From positions 124,001-188,000 of the forward strand of contig NFUV01000002.1 of assembly GCA_002127295.1 (NCBI GenBank): DNA of 64,000 nt, in the 5' to 3' direction. The DNA is from Chitinophagaceae bacterium IBVUCB2. GTDB taxonomy: Bacteria; Bacteroidota; Bacteroidia; Chitinophagales; Chitinophagaceae. Made by a program: the position numbers and the translations under genes. Of the stretch, positions 1 to 8,389 are shown in pieces. Position 1 is the first letter of the stretch. Each line of letters starts with the position of its first letter. The notes beneath the pieces were generated by a model. The model saw only the letters and a list, made by a program, of their open reading frames with translations, had not been told where the DNA came from and did no database searches.

Positions 1-239
1 AATTTTTCTACCTGTTCATCATATGGCCGCCCTGTTTTTTTAATTTGCGAATCAGGAATACCTGCAGTTGCTTTTATAATATGTTGAGCTACTTGTCCCG
101 CTGTCCAGCTTCCTGCAAATGGCACTTCATTTATTTGTGAGGTTGTAAACAAGGAAACAAGATTTACAAAGTCAGTAAAACTCTGCTCCAGTTTTTCTGT
201 GAGTTTTGTTGTGTCAGGTATTGCTGCTGAAACTTTCAT
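1..239 (-). CDS. DinB-like family protein, 3' part outside window
   Basis: Open frame from an ATG at 239 running off the left edge, about 79 residues visible, beginning MKVSAAIPDTTKLTEKLEQS. The stretch with SWTAGQVAQHI resembles the first helix and metal-site histidine of the DinB/YfiT four-helix fold (in that family the motif is W-s-x-x-x-x-x-x-H). Such proteins are often thiol-dependent transferases or hydrolases of unknown substrate. Divergent from the GlxA-type regulator, with 126 bases between them, so the two may share control. Family call is from one motif and length is unknown, so moderate confidence only. Confidence 0.6.
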   Translation of the reverse strand, partial: MKVSAAIPDTTKLTEKLEQSFTDFVNLVSLFTTSQINEVPFAGSWTAGQVAQHIIKATAGIPDSQIKKTGRPYDEQVEK

Positions 240-330
240 TTCTAAAAAATTAGGTGCTTTTTTTGTTTACAGCACAAAGATGTTTTGAATAATTGATTGG
301 GAAGGGTGGCGTATATGACATATTAACGGG

Positions 331-361
331 TTGATTGCGACAAAGAGGTTTCCTATATTTG
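331..361 (+). promoter_or_regulatory. Bacteroidota-type promoter of the GlxA-like regulator
   Basis: TTG at 331-333, a 20-base spacer, then TATATTTG at 354-361, matching the Bacteroidota sigma-ABfr -33/-7 pattern (TTG, TAnnTTTG). The -7 box ends only 4 bases before the ATG at 366, so the transcript would be leaderless or nearly so. The same 20-base spacing recurs at two other genes in the window (atpD and the GbsR-type regulator), which supports the call. Confidence 0.5.
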
Positions 362-365
362 TTTT

Positions 366-1349
366 ATGAAAAAAGTATCTATACTGGTTCCTGAATCATC
401 AGTAATGCAAGCCATTGCTGATCCTCAGTATCTTTTTAGTGCAGTCAATAAATTTTTGTTGTCTGCCGGTAAGCCGCCATTGTTTGAAGTGGAACTTGTT
501 GGAGCAAAGAAAGAAGTACATATAAACAATGGCTCGTACTCAGTACATCCTGACAAGCAATTAAAAGAAGTAAAGGAAACAGACCTGATTATTATCCCTG
601 CTTTGTTGGGAGATATGCCGGCGGCAATAGAAAAGAACAAAGCATTGGTACCGTGGATTCAGGACAAATATTATAATGGGGCAGAAGTGGCATCTCTTTG
701 TGTAGGGGCATTTTTATTAGCATCAACAGGATTGCTGAACGGGAAAAAATGTTCGACACATTGGGGCTTTCAAAACGAATTCAGGGAAATGTTTCCAGAA
801 GTGGAAGTGGTAGAAGGCAGCATAGTAACTGAAGAAAAAAGAATTTATTCCAGCGGGGGTGCCAACTCTTACTGGAATTTACTTTTGCACCTGGTAGAAA
901 AATATACCAACCGCCAAACGGCTATTCTTGCCTCTAAGTATTTTGCAATTGATATTGACCGTAACAGCCAGGCTGCTTTTGCCATGTTTAAAGGGCAGAA
1001 AGATCACACGGATAAGGAGATAAAAAAAGCACAGGACTATATTGAAAAAAATATTCATGAAAAAATTACGATCGATGAACTGGCAGGCCATGCGGCCATC
1101 AGTCGCAGAACATTTGAACGACGGTTCAGGTTAGCTACCAATAACTCCGTACTGGAATATGTTCAGCGGATAAAAATAGAAGCGGCTAAACGACAGTTTG
1201 AAAACAGCCGGAAGAATATTAATGAAGTGATGTATGATGTGGGCTACACCGATACCAAAGCTTTTCGGGACCTGTTTAAAAAAATAACCGGGCTTACACC
1301 TATAGAATATAGAAATAAGTATAATAAGCAGGCTGTGGCCGTAATCTAG
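366..1349 (+). CDS. GlxA family transcriptional regulator (DJ-1/PfpI domain + AraC HTH)
   Basis: 327 residues. Residues 1-190 are a DJ-1/PfpI (class I amidotransferase-like) domain with the nucleophile-elbow sequence SLCVGAF (Cys112). Residues about 220-322 are an AraC/XylS double helix-turn-helix (KITIDELAGHAAISRRTFER, then a second helix ending in GLTPIEYRNKY). This is the GlxA/FtrA architecture: a cytosolic DNA-binding regulator whose N-terminal domain probably senses a small molecule. Its target is unknown; the divergent DinB-like gene is the obvious candidate. The gene ends 88 bases before the outermost attC-like site and converges with the cassette array. Confidence 0.88.
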   Translation: MKKVSILVPESSVMQAIADPQYLFSAVNKFLLSAGKPPLFEVELVGAKKEVHINNGSYSVHPDKQLKEVKETDLIIIPALLGDMPAAIEKNKALVPWIQDKYYNGAEVASLCVGAFLLASTGLLNGKKCSTHWGFQNEFREMFPEVEVVEGSIVTEEKRIYSSGGANSYWNLLLHLVEKYTNRQTAILASKYFAIDIDRNSQAAFAMFKGQKDHTDKEIKKAQDYIEKNIHEKITIDELAGHAAISRRTFERRFRLATNNSVLEYVQRIKIEAAKRQFENSRKNINEVMYDVGYTDTKAFRDLFKKITGLTPIEYRNKYNKQAVAVI

Positions 1350-1359
1350 TAACTGTTAC

Positions 1360-1397
1360 ATGCCGAAGGAGGCCGTCTTCTTATGGCCGAAGGAGGA
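1360..1397. repeat. Two short direct repeats at the outer edge of the cassette array
   Basis: TGCCGAAGGAGG at 1361-1372 and TGGCCGAAGGAGG at 1384-1396, just after the stop of the GlxA-like gene and before the last attC-like core at 1437. They look like two ribosome-binding-like GGAGG motifs, but no convincing gene follows. Function unknown; they may be a remnant of an earlier cassette junction. Confidence 0.4.
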
Positions 1398-1436
1398 TGT
1401 AAGCCACAAAATGTGGGAAGGATGTATTATTGAGAT

Positions 1437-1633
1437 TGTCAACGGCCAGGTATTGCTGCAGGCGGGATATTTTATAACGTCCAGCCCCGAACAAAAGCTG
1501 ATTGAAAATATTTTGTTGAAGTTAAAAATTAAAGTCAAATTACTAATGTCCAGCCCGGACTAGAGTACAGCGCTGCAAACTGCTGAAGATTCAATGTCCA
1601 GCCCCGCTTGCCAGCAATACCCATGTTGTAGGC
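1437..1633 (-). repeat. attC-like recombination site 4 (end of cassette 4)
   Basis: On the minus strand the site starts with R''-like GCCTACAAC (1633-1625), then an inner arm with GGTATTGCTGGCAAGCGGG. About 150 bases later comes the matching arm CCCGCCTGCAGCAATACC, and it ends at R'-like GTTGACA (1443-1437). The inner stem is about 17 bp with one or two mismatches. The middle carries three copies of a GTCCAGCCC motif (plus strand, about 1480, 1549 and 1594). The R'' half (GCCTAC) is complementary to the GTAGGC at the other end of cassette 4. This is the last site seen; no further cassette follows before the GlxA-like gene. Confidence 0.72.
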
Positions 1634-1640
1634 ATGTGCT

Positions 1641-2330
1641 TCACTTCAGCCGTCTAAGCAAACGTTTTCTATACCCGTTGCTTACACCTTGCTTACGCCA
1701 TGAAACAATGACGGCATCGTAATTGTTTCTTTTTTGCTTTTCTTCGCTTGTTAAAATGATAAGATTATTTACAACATCTTTTCCGCCCCAATTTTTGAAG
1801 TATTGCTGTTTGTCAATGAAAGAACCACTCAAAACAAAAGCAATTTTTTTTCCTTGAAAGTCAAAATCTTTACGTTGCTTCAACAATTCAGCGTTGAAAT
1901 ATTCTGCTTCATTATTGGTCAAAACAGGATTGATTGCTTTTCCTATGTTACCGGAAAAGGTAGTGTCAAACAAATATTTCAGTTTACTAAGGTCAGCGTT
2001 ATTGTTTGCAAGAGCATTTCTGCGACACCAAGTTGTTTGCTTGTTGTGTGAATAAACAAGATAGGTTTTCCCAACTTCAAACACCATCCCGCAGTCCGGG
2101 CCGCCAAAACCTGTTTTAATAGTTAAATTGGCGTCGCTGTCACCTTTGAACGTTTTTGAGACTTTGAACAAGTAGTACGCTTTGTCCGCTGCGGTTTTCT
2201 TGAGAACAGTTCCTACAAAGATTTGGTCTGCTTGAACAATTTCTTCGGAGAATGTCAGAGAGTTACACCTGCAAGCATAAGAAGTGACTGTTAATGTTAT
2301 CGCTAAAAGTATGAGGAGTGTTTGTTTCAT
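1641..2330 (-). CDS. Cassette 4: secreted TIMP/NTR-like domain protein
   Basis: 229 residues with an N-terminal signal peptide (MKQTLLILLAITLTVTSYA) and a mature end starting CRC. A Cys-X-Cys right after the signal peptide, followed by a stretch like ADQIFVGTVLK and further cysteines (GGPDCGM, TTWCRRN), is what tissue-inhibitor-of-metalloproteinase/netrin-like (NTR) domains show. The fold call covers about residues 20-110. The C-terminal 110 residues, ending in a basic tail (RKRLLRRLK), I do not recognise. It would be exported, possibly to the periplasm. The ATG is 6 bases from the cassette's 5' core and the stop 7 bases before its 3' core, so it fills cassette 4 apart from the attC. NTR fold: moderate confidence. 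Confidence 0.72.
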   Translation of the reverse strand: MKQTLLILLAITLTVTSYACRCNSLTFSEEIVQADQIFVGTVLKKTAADKAYYLFKVSKTFKGDSDANLTIKTGFGGPDCGMVFEVGKTYLVYSHNKQTTWCRRNALANNNADLSKLKYLFDTTFSGNIGKAINPVLTNNEAEYFNAELLKQRKDFDFQGKKIAFVLSGSFIDKQQYFKNWGGKDVVNNLIILTSEEKQKRNNYDAVIVSWRKQGVSNGYRKRLLRRLK

Positions 2331-2336
2331 AGCATT

Positions 2337-2530
2337 GCCTACGTTAGGGCTTGGCGTTGTGGCGATATTCCGTGTTACGTCAGCCCGGATATGTTGCTGA
2401 TCAAAGATATGAAGATGAAAATATATTCTAAAGCTGGGATTTATTCGTCAGTTGGATATGTCGCTGAGTAATGTTATATCGATCAGGATATATTCGTAAA
2501 GCCGCCATAACGCCAAACCCCATGTTGGGC
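2337..2530 (-). repeat. attC-like recombination site 3 (end of cassette 3)
   Basis: Minus strand: R'' GCCCAAC (2530-2524), inner arm GGGGTTTGGCGTTATGGCG, about 125 bases of lower-symmetry sequence, inner arm CGCCACAACGCCAAGCCC, a TAAC spacer and R' core CGTAGGC (2343-2337), one T short of the GTTRRRY consensus. The inner arms pair over 16 of 18 positions. It is about 90 percent alike by eye to attC1 although the neighbouring genes are unrelated, as expected of sites within one integron. Confidence 0.8.
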
Positions 2531-2549
2531 GTTCGTGTTTTTATATTTG

Positions 2550-2996
2550 CTAATTTCTGACATCTTTCTGCTTGTAGTGCTGTGTCAGGCGAGCAACGAG
2601 TATTTCAAGTTCGATTGTCTTGTCAACAGAACTGTTCCTTTCAAAGTCGAACATTTGGAGCAACGCAGTAAGAGCTTCCATTTCCCAGGCATCTTTTTCA
2701 GGATTAAGGTTTTTCAAATAGCCTTCTAAATTGTCAAAGTTTAGGTTCCCTTTGATTTTCGAGTGCAATTCGAGGATAAGTTCTTTTGGTTCTCGTAAAT
2801 TGGAAGTCGGCCAGTCAGTCAATGCGCTCATTAAAAGATTGGCCGATGCCTTGAAGTTGCTATTTGTTAAATCATTCTCGATTGCATCAAATAACTCCTC
2901 ATGAGTTAGTAAATCATATTTGTCTATCGTCGACATTCTTAGTTCGCTAATGTTTTGGGCTATTTTAAAACCGTTATAGTCAGTTGTCAATAACAT
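2550..2996 (-). CDS. Cassette 3: acidic cytosolic protein of unknown function
   Basis: 148 residues from the ATG at 2996, which lies 3 bases after the cassette's 5' core GTTGGGC; a TTG inside that core (3005) is in the same frame and could give three extra residues. No signal peptide or membrane segment. The sequence is rich in Glu, Asp and Leu, with mostly helical character (for example HEELFDAIENDL and WEMEALTALLQMF). It has the look of small immunity- or colicin-D-like helical proteins, but I recognise no family. It fills cassette 3, with the stop 19 bases from the next site. Confidence 0.65.
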   Translation of the reverse strand: MLLTTDYNGFKIAQNISELRMSTIDKYDLLTHEELFDAIENDLTNSNFKASANLLMSALTDWPTSNLREPKELILELHSKIKGNLNFDNLEGYLKNLNPEKDAWEMEALTALLQMFDFERNSSVDKTIELEILVARLTQHYKQKDVRN

Positions 2997-2999
2997 GAC

Positions 3000-3198
3000 G
3001 CCCAACGGACAGGGCTTGCCGAAGTACGGGAATTAGTATTCCGTCAGCCCGGAACCGATGATGATTGAAAAACTGATGATGAAGATAACAACAAAAAGCT
3101 AAATAGATAATGTCAAGCTGGATATGAAGCACAATAGAATTACAAAAAGCCGAAGATAACTTCCGTCAGCCCGTATTTTGGCAAACCCCCTGTTGTAC
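3000..3198 (-). repeat. attC-like recombination site 2 (end of cassette 2)
   Basis: Minus strand: R'' GTACAAC (3198-3192), inner arm GGGGGTTTGCCAAAATACGGG with an adjoining GCTGACGGAAG, a long middle, inner arm ending CGTACTTCGGCAAGCCC, a TGTCC spacer and R' GTTGGGC (3006-3000). The middle differs from attC1 and attC3, but the inner arm keeps the GGGTTTG/CAAGCCC motif and the overall length (199 bases). CAGCCCG occurs twice, in inverted context with TTCCGT. R'' matches the GTTGTAC at the other end of cassette 2, 7.7 kb away. Confidence 0.78.
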
Positions 3199-3266
3199 GT
3201 TCGCCCTTCTTCTCGGTCTGCTACAATGTGGGTCTGTGTCCAACCGTAGAGTGTTGCCTGTGCGTT

Positions 3267-3345
3267 GGCACAAGGCAGGCTCTTTTGCAAGGTTGGCTTA
3301 TGTGTGTTGGCTTTGTGTGCCTTGCAAATGTGCCTGACTTGGTGC
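3267..3345. repeat. Hairpin element, left copy, at the 3' end of the restriction operon
   Basis: Outer arms GGCACAAGGCAGGC (3267-3280) and GCCTGACTTGGTGC (3332-3345) pair with a few mismatches. Inside are inner arms TTTGCAAGG (3284-3292) and CCTTGCAAA (3320-3328), with a GTTGGCTT and TTTGTGTG loop. The inner part is the same as in the copy at 10736-10801, but the outer arms differ in sequence while still pairing. The gap 3199-3370 between the operon stop and attC2 holds only this element. It could act as a transcription stop, an RNA structure or a small mobile element. Confidence 0.6.
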
Positions 3346-3370
3346 GTCGGCTAATTGTTGTTACTATATT

Positions 3371-5878
3371 CTACTTCAAATGTTTTATAAAGGGTTGAAA
3401 TGAGTTTTCAAACTTTGGAAGATAAAGGATAAAAAAGCTATTCATATTTTCCCAATCTGATTCATTGAATAAATTGACATCTTGCAATTCAAATTTTATC
3501 CTACTCATTTTGTTTTCTGGTAACTCTTCCCAAACCAAAGTACTGCCAAAAGTTTGTTCTATGGCATCCTTATTTTTAAGCAGTTTCTTGAAGTAAACTT
3601 TGTTTTTCTCTTTGCTTGAAGTAGATATTCCTAATTCAATTCTAATGTGAGACTTTGTAATAATTAAAGTATATGCTAACCCTCCAATGCCTGCACCAGT
3701 GCTTAACCAATGGTCTTTTGAAGGACTTACATTGGCAAACAGATTTGTATGATTTAAAAGTGGCAATAATTGTTGCCAATATTTTTTTCTAACACTAAAG
3801 CGATTGGGCTCTGATACGTTTTCTCCATTTGATGAGTATTTTATTAATAGTTCATCTTCCATTTCGAACAAGGAAAGCAATCTCTTTAAAATGGTAAATT
3901 TCGAATTACTGTCTATGTTTGATTCAATATACCAGCCATTAACAACTTCCTGTGCTGCTCTGAAGTCTGATGCGTTTCTTGTTATTTTGAAAACATCCTG
4001 ATTACTTAATAATAATTGAGAATTCTTTTCGTAAAGATTTCTAATCACATAGAAATACATTTGAGCAACCGTGTCTTCCTCAACTTTTGTATTTTCAAAA
4101 ATGAAGTATTCAAGCTTTTTATGTGTTGGGCTTTCAGCATCATAAATATTCTGTTCTTCCGATTCGTCACCTTCTGTAATTTCCACATCAGGAAACTCCC
4201 ATATTTTCAAGAAACGTTCATAAATAATATTCAGTCTTTCTTCATATTTTGATACATTCCAAGTGTCAATAGATTTCAAAAATGAATTTAACCACAATCT
4301 GCTGTATTGGTAGCCTTGCTCATTTCCGTCAACATTCATTTCTTTTTTTGCCAAAAATGATTTGTTGCCCAATGCTCCGTTATTGCCTGAAAGTGTGAGA
4401 TTACCAATGGTGTTTAAATATTTTTCTTTAAAAACAAAATACTCTTCTGGCGATAAATCTGTGTTCCAATTTTCATTCGGGTTTCGTGGGAAAATATGTT
4501 CTATGGTAATTTGCTCGTTATTGGTATTCACATATTCCCTGTTGTTGTAATTTTCCAACATTTCAAACAGATAATTTCTGTTTTTCGGTTGTGTGTTATA
4601 CAAATCTTTATCCTTCAAAGCAGTTTTTAAATCTTCATTGCTTGGAAATTTCGCACTGCCCTTCTTTTTAAGTAAAGCTTTTGCAATAGAATCATAATAT
4701 TCTTCTGTATCAACTTCTGAATAAAGTGTCATAAATATCTTATTCAAAGAACTGGTTGGCAAGCCTACTATAAAACGTCTCCAGGCATAGCTTTGAATCA
4801 GTTTTAAAACTTTAATTAATTCATCTTTTGTAAGCAAACCGTTTTCAGTGTCTTCAAAAACTTGCAACAAAAAAGGATAAGTAACATTAATTTCTAAACG
4901 ATTAATGTATTCCAATTCTTTTTTGATGTCCGCATCTGTGACTGTTGAAGGATTAACAAACTTTTTATAATGAATAGATAAAGACTTTATGTTTTCCAGT
5001 TCTTGTTGATAGGCTTCATCCTTTTTGTTAGCGTAAAGACTTTTAAACTCTGCGTAAACTTTGTTTTTATTGGGTATTTTTTTGTTGCGAAGTGTCAGGT
5101 AATCTCTTATGTAATCCGATACCAAAGAGCTTTGCTTCACTAAATCTTTTGCATTTTCTTCAATGGGATTCCAGATGGTTTCAAATATTCTGTTTTGGTC
5201 TTTTGGTGGCAAGTCCATCAAAATAAAATTCCGTATCAAATCAGATTGCGATAAATCTAAACCTGTTGAATTTAAACTTTCGAAAATGCGTTGTGGGTCG
5301 TCTTTATCTCTTTCAAGTGAAATTTCTACAAAAATCAAACGATTCAAGCCTCTTAAAATCAATTCAAAATTGTCTTCATTGATGATGTTTCTAAAGTAGT
5401 TGTAGTTTTCTGTAACATTCGAAAATGCATTCGTTTCATTATCGGTGCCAAGCATAATGGCTTTAAAAGCTAATGAATTGGTATCGGTTTGTTTTAGCTT
5501 TAATTTGCTTGATTCGTTCTTAACATACTGATTGGTTAAAAACATATTGTAAAGACGTTCTGCATCCTGTGTGTTGCCGTTTTCTTTGGCAAAGCGATAA
5601 AGAGCCACATATAAAATATTGATAGTTGTTAAACGCTGCTGACCATCTATGATTACCAATTCTTTTACTTCGCTGGTGCTGTAAGTGCCTTCGTGAACAA
5701 ACACAATGCTACCAATAAAATGGGTTCCTCTATCTTCTGTTTCTACCGAAATAATATCATAGAGCAGTTCTTTACATTCGGTATTTGTCCAATCATAATT
5801 GCGTTGGTAAACAGGTATTACAAACTGCACATTGGGTGCTTGTAAAAAGTTATTTATCTGTAATTCGTTTGCTTTCAT
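3371..5878 (-). CDS. GmrSD-like DUF262/DUF1524 (HNH) protein with DUF4268-like C-terminus
   Basis: 835 residues, last gene of the restriction operon in cassette 2. Residues 1-230 form the DUF262 (GmrS-like) ParB/Srx-type domain: IPVYQRNYDW at 21-30, HFIGSIV, then IDGQQRLTT with DGQQR at 78-82, the motif linked to nucleotide hydrolysis. Residues about 440-560 are a DUF1524 (GmrD-like) HNH nuclease, with IEHIFPR (His461) and GNLTL near 492. Residues about 695-835 resemble DUF4268, a domain found at the end of restriction-associated proteins. In the GmrSD family such proteins cut modified phage DNA. Start ATG at 5878, 3 bases after the helicase stop, so translation is probably coupled. Whether it is part of the restriction complex or an independent type IV nuclease is inference. 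Confidence 0.85.
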   Translation of the reverse strand: MKANELQINNFLQAPNVQFVIPVYQRNYDWTNTECKELLYDIISVETEDRGTHFIGSIVFVHEGTYSTSEVKELVIIDGQQRLTTINILYVALYRFAKENGNTQDAERLYNMFLTNQYVKNESSKLKLKQTDTNSLAFKAIMLGTDNETNAFSNVTENYNYFRNIINEDNFELILRGLNRLIFVEISLERDKDDPQRIFESLNSTGLDLSQSDLIRNFILMDLPPKDQNRIFETIWNPIEENAKDLVKQSSLVSDYIRDYLTLRNKKIPNKNKVYAEFKSLYANKKDEAYQQELENIKSLSIHYKKFVNPSTVTDADIKKELEYINRLEINVTYPFLLQVFEDTENGLLTKDELIKVLKLIQSYAWRRFIVGLPTSSLNKIFMTLYSEVDTEEYYDSIAKALLKKKGSAKFPSNEDLKTALKDKDLYNTQPKNRNYLFEMLENYNNREYVNTNNEQITIEHIFPRNPNENWNTDLSPEEYFVFKEKYLNTIGNLTLSGNNGALGNKSFLAKKEMNVDGNEQGYQYSRLWLNSFLKSIDTWNVSKYEERLNIIYERFLKIWEFPDVEITEGDESEEQNIYDAESPTHKKLEYFIFENTKVEEDTVAQMYFYVIRNLYEKNSQLLLSNQDVFKITRNASDFRAAQEVVNGWYIESNIDSNSKFTILKRLLSLFEMEDELLIKYSSNGENVSEPNRFSVRKKYWQQLLPLLNHTNLFANVSPSKDHWLSTGAGIGGLAYTLIITKSHIRIELGISTSSKEKNKVYFKKLLKNKDAIEQTFGSTLVWEELPENKMSRIKFELQDVNLFNESDWENMNSFFILYLPKFENSFQPFIKHLK

Positions 5879-5881
5879 ATT

Positions 5882-8389
5882 TTAATCTTCATTTACAAAA
5901 CTTTCCTGATAATCCTTTGCACTCAATACTGTGTCGTAAAGCCCTATATCCTCATCTTTATGTTTACTGACACCAATGTATTGTAAACTGGCATCTTCAT
6001 AGCGTTTGAATTTGTAAACAGCATCATTCATTAATGCAGAATTGAAAACGCCAAGACTTACTAATAATTCAAAATCCTTAACTGTTAAACCTGTAACCTT
6101 TTTGAAAAGTCCGGGTTCTAATTTTGTTATTACGTCCTTCAAACTTCTTTCTCTATAGTCGGTCAGGTACATGAATACGGGAATACGAGTAGCGAACTTG
6201 ATAAGCTTTTCCTGAATTTGTTTTCGTTTGCTTTGGTATTCTTTCTCAGCATCAGATAACTCTTTCTTTTTCTTGTCCGATAACTCCTTGTCATTAGCTT
6301 CCTTCTTTGCTTTCTTTACGGCTTCTGATTTGTTGATAATGGTTTCAATGTCTTGATTCAAATTTCTGAAACCTTCAATGTTCATTAGAGCCTTCATGGC
6401 TTCTTCGTTTGCCATCAAACGGGCAAGTGTGTTATTGTCCACATTTACAAGTAATGCACTTTCCCAACGTCTTGCTAAAAGTGTTGCAGTAGTACCACTC
6501 ATTGCCATGTCTAAAATACCTGCGGCATCAACTTGCTTCATTGTACTTCCGTCATAAGCCAATACAGGCAAAAAGTTTATAAACTCTGCGACTTTTGCTT
6601 CTGGATTTGTTTCATTAACATTCAACCGACAACTGTAATCAGCTATTTGTCGCAATGCTCTGTCTGGGGCAAAATCAAAAACGTAACATTCTTCTTTTAG
6701 TATTTCTTCTTTGTTTGGTGATTTGCTATCTGGGTTTTTTATTACCCAAGGTGTTTGCACACGGAAAGCTGCTTGAAAGTAAGTTTCAGGACTGGAAGAA
6801 TTTCGCAACATAAAAATTCCTGTCCACGGTTTTATAGAAATTCCTGTTGTTAATTTTCCGCATGAAAGTGTGATTGTTTTTGATTCCAGTGGATTATCGG
6901 TCATGGCATCTAATACTGGCGGCATAGCTTCTACACCAATTCCTGCCTGAATTCCTGCTGCTACAACAATTGTATAGTCGTGATAGAATTTGTTTTGTCG
7001 TTGCTTTATTATGTTTGCCATTGCATGGCATGATGCTACAGTTGGCAAAAACCAAAACGTATGATTCAAAACTTTGAGTAATGGTGCATGAGAAAATGGT
7101 AAAGGTGGTTTCTTTGCACCCATCTTTAAATTGTCAACCGTAGTTTCTCTGAAATCACCACGAATTAGGTCAAGCCATTTTTGTACTTCGTCTTCATATT
7201 TGAATCGGGCATTTCGTCCTTCACCTTCTGCAGTAAAGAAAATATTCAAATCAAATCCGTCAAACTCACCTTGCATAGCTATTTGCCTTATGGTGTCAGG
7301 TAGTTGATAAGTAAGCATAACCATTCGTGGTAATGCAGCATAAGGATTGTTTGTGGCTTTCCAGTTTTCTTTTGCTTTTTGCTCGTCTGAATATGTCCAG
7401 TTGAAAATTTGTTCTTCAATAAATTCGCCAGATGCTATGGCTCTAAAAGGTGTGCCGGATAAATATAAATAATGATTGGTAGTAATTGGCATTGTTTCTT
7501 CATCAAAATATTCAATGCCTTCACCTTCGCCAAATTCTAACTCTTTTTTGCCTTCTGCTTCAAACAATTCTTTCGCATTTTCACGCCATGCACCATAATG
7601 ATATTCGTCAAATATTACGCAATCCCAATTGGTAGCATGTACCCATTCATTTTTGGTTTTAATACCTCCGGTACTTGTATTCTTTCCCAAATAATCCTGA
7701 AAAGAACCAAAACACACAATAGGTTTTTTAGGGTCGGCATCTTCAAACTTCAATCCGTTTCTTGCAATAAATTGCCATCCTTTAAAATCAACATGGGTTT
7801 TTAAATCTTCATCCCATGCACTTTGAACAGCAGGCTTAAAAGTCAGAATCAGAATTTTTTTCCAGCCCAATTTCTTTGCCAATTGATAACTGGCAAAGGT
7901 TTTTCCGAAACGCATTTTTGCATTCCATAGAAAGTGAGGCGTTTGTTTTGGATTTTCTTTTTTATAGCTTTTGAAATATTGGATGCTTTTATTAACAGCT
8001 TCTTCCTGCTCTGGTCGCATGATGAAATTTAGCACCCGATTTTCTTCGGTTTGTTCACCTGTTTTTATTTGATGAATGGCTCTACGCAAATCATTTAAGT
8101 TGCATTTATACCATTCGCCACTTGCATTAACTACTTTCCATTCTCTTAAAAGCCGATGCACATCATGGTCGGTAAACGAACTGCCATCTTTCTTCATAGC
8201 CGATTCTTCAAACATAATTTTATGTTCAATCTTGGCTGTTCCCAGTTGTTCTTTAATACGAGTTTTTGCATCTCGGTCGGTAAAACCAATTTTGAGCAAA
8301 CCTTTATGCGTTGCCACACCAACCAACTCATAAGCGTAGATAGTCGGATTAGTTAGTGGTCGTGGCGGAAAGAATTTCATTTTACTCAT
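5882..8389 (-). CDS. GIY-YIG nuclease fused to SF2 DEAD-like helicase (restriction subunit)
   Basis: About 835 residues. An N-terminal GIY-YIG-type nuclease fold covers residues about 15-100 (YAYELVG, then KIGFTDRDAKTRIKEQL). A superfamily 2 helicase/translocase core follows: motif I AKMRFGKT (GKT near 164), motif II DEYH near 263, motif III LSGTPFR near 313, motif VI-like QAAFRVQ. The C-terminus has a charged coiled-coil-like stretch (EAVKKAKKEANDKELSDKK). This is the likely DNA-translocating and cleaving subunit. ATG 8389 overlaps the methyltransferase stop as ATGAGTAA; an ATG two codons upstream (8395) is also possible. Both point to translational coupling. The helicase core assignment is secure; the GIY-YIG call rests on the spacing of the two motifs. 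Confidence 0.85.
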   Translation of the reverse strand: MSKMKFFPPRPLTNPTIYAYELVGVATHKGLLKIGFTDRDAKTRIKEQLGTAKIEHKIMFEESAMKKDGSSFTDHDVHRLLREWKVVNASGEWYKCNLNDLRRAIHQIKTGEQTEENRVLNFIMRPEQEEAVNKSIQYFKSYKKENPKQTPHFLWNAKMRFGKTFASYQLAKKLGWKKILILTFKPAVQSAWDEDLKTHVDFKGWQFIARNGLKFEDADPKKPIVCFGSFQDYLGKNTSTGGIKTKNEWVHATNWDCVIFDEYHYGAWRENAKELFEAEGKKELEFGEGEGIEYFDEETMPITTNHYLYLSGTPFRAIASGEFIEEQIFNWTYSDEQKAKENWKATNNPYAALPRMVMLTYQLPDTIRQIAMQGEFDGFDLNIFFTAEGEGRNARFKYEDEVQKWLDLIRGDFRETTVDNLKMGAKKPPLPFSHAPLLKVLNHTFWFLPTVASCHAMANIIKQRQNKFYHDYTIVVAAGIQAGIGVEAMPPVLDAMTDNPLESKTITLSCGKLTTGISIKPWTGIFMLRNSSSPETYFQAAFRVQTPWVIKNPDSKSPNKEEILKEECYVFDFAPDRALRQIADYSCRLNVNETNPEAKVAEFINFLPVLAYDGSTMKQVDAAGILDMAMSGTTATLLARRWESALLVNVDNNTLARLMANEEAMKALMNIEGFRNLNQDIETIINKSEAVKKAKKEANDKELSDKKKKELSDAEKEYQSKRKQIQEKLIKFATRIPVFMYLTDYRERSLKDVITKLEPGLFKKVTGLTVKDFELLVSLGVFNSALMNDAVYKFKRYEDASLQYIGVSKHKDEDIGLYDTVLSAKDYQESFVNED

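Noticed and set aside
1360-1563. 67-codon plus-strand frame after the GlxA-like gene
   Set aside because: Most of it lies within attC4, and no family or ribosome-binding logic supports it, despite the GGAGG motifs.
3099-3290. 63-codon minus-strand frame across attC2
   Set aside because: It runs through the recombination site and the hairpin; composition reflects the repeats.
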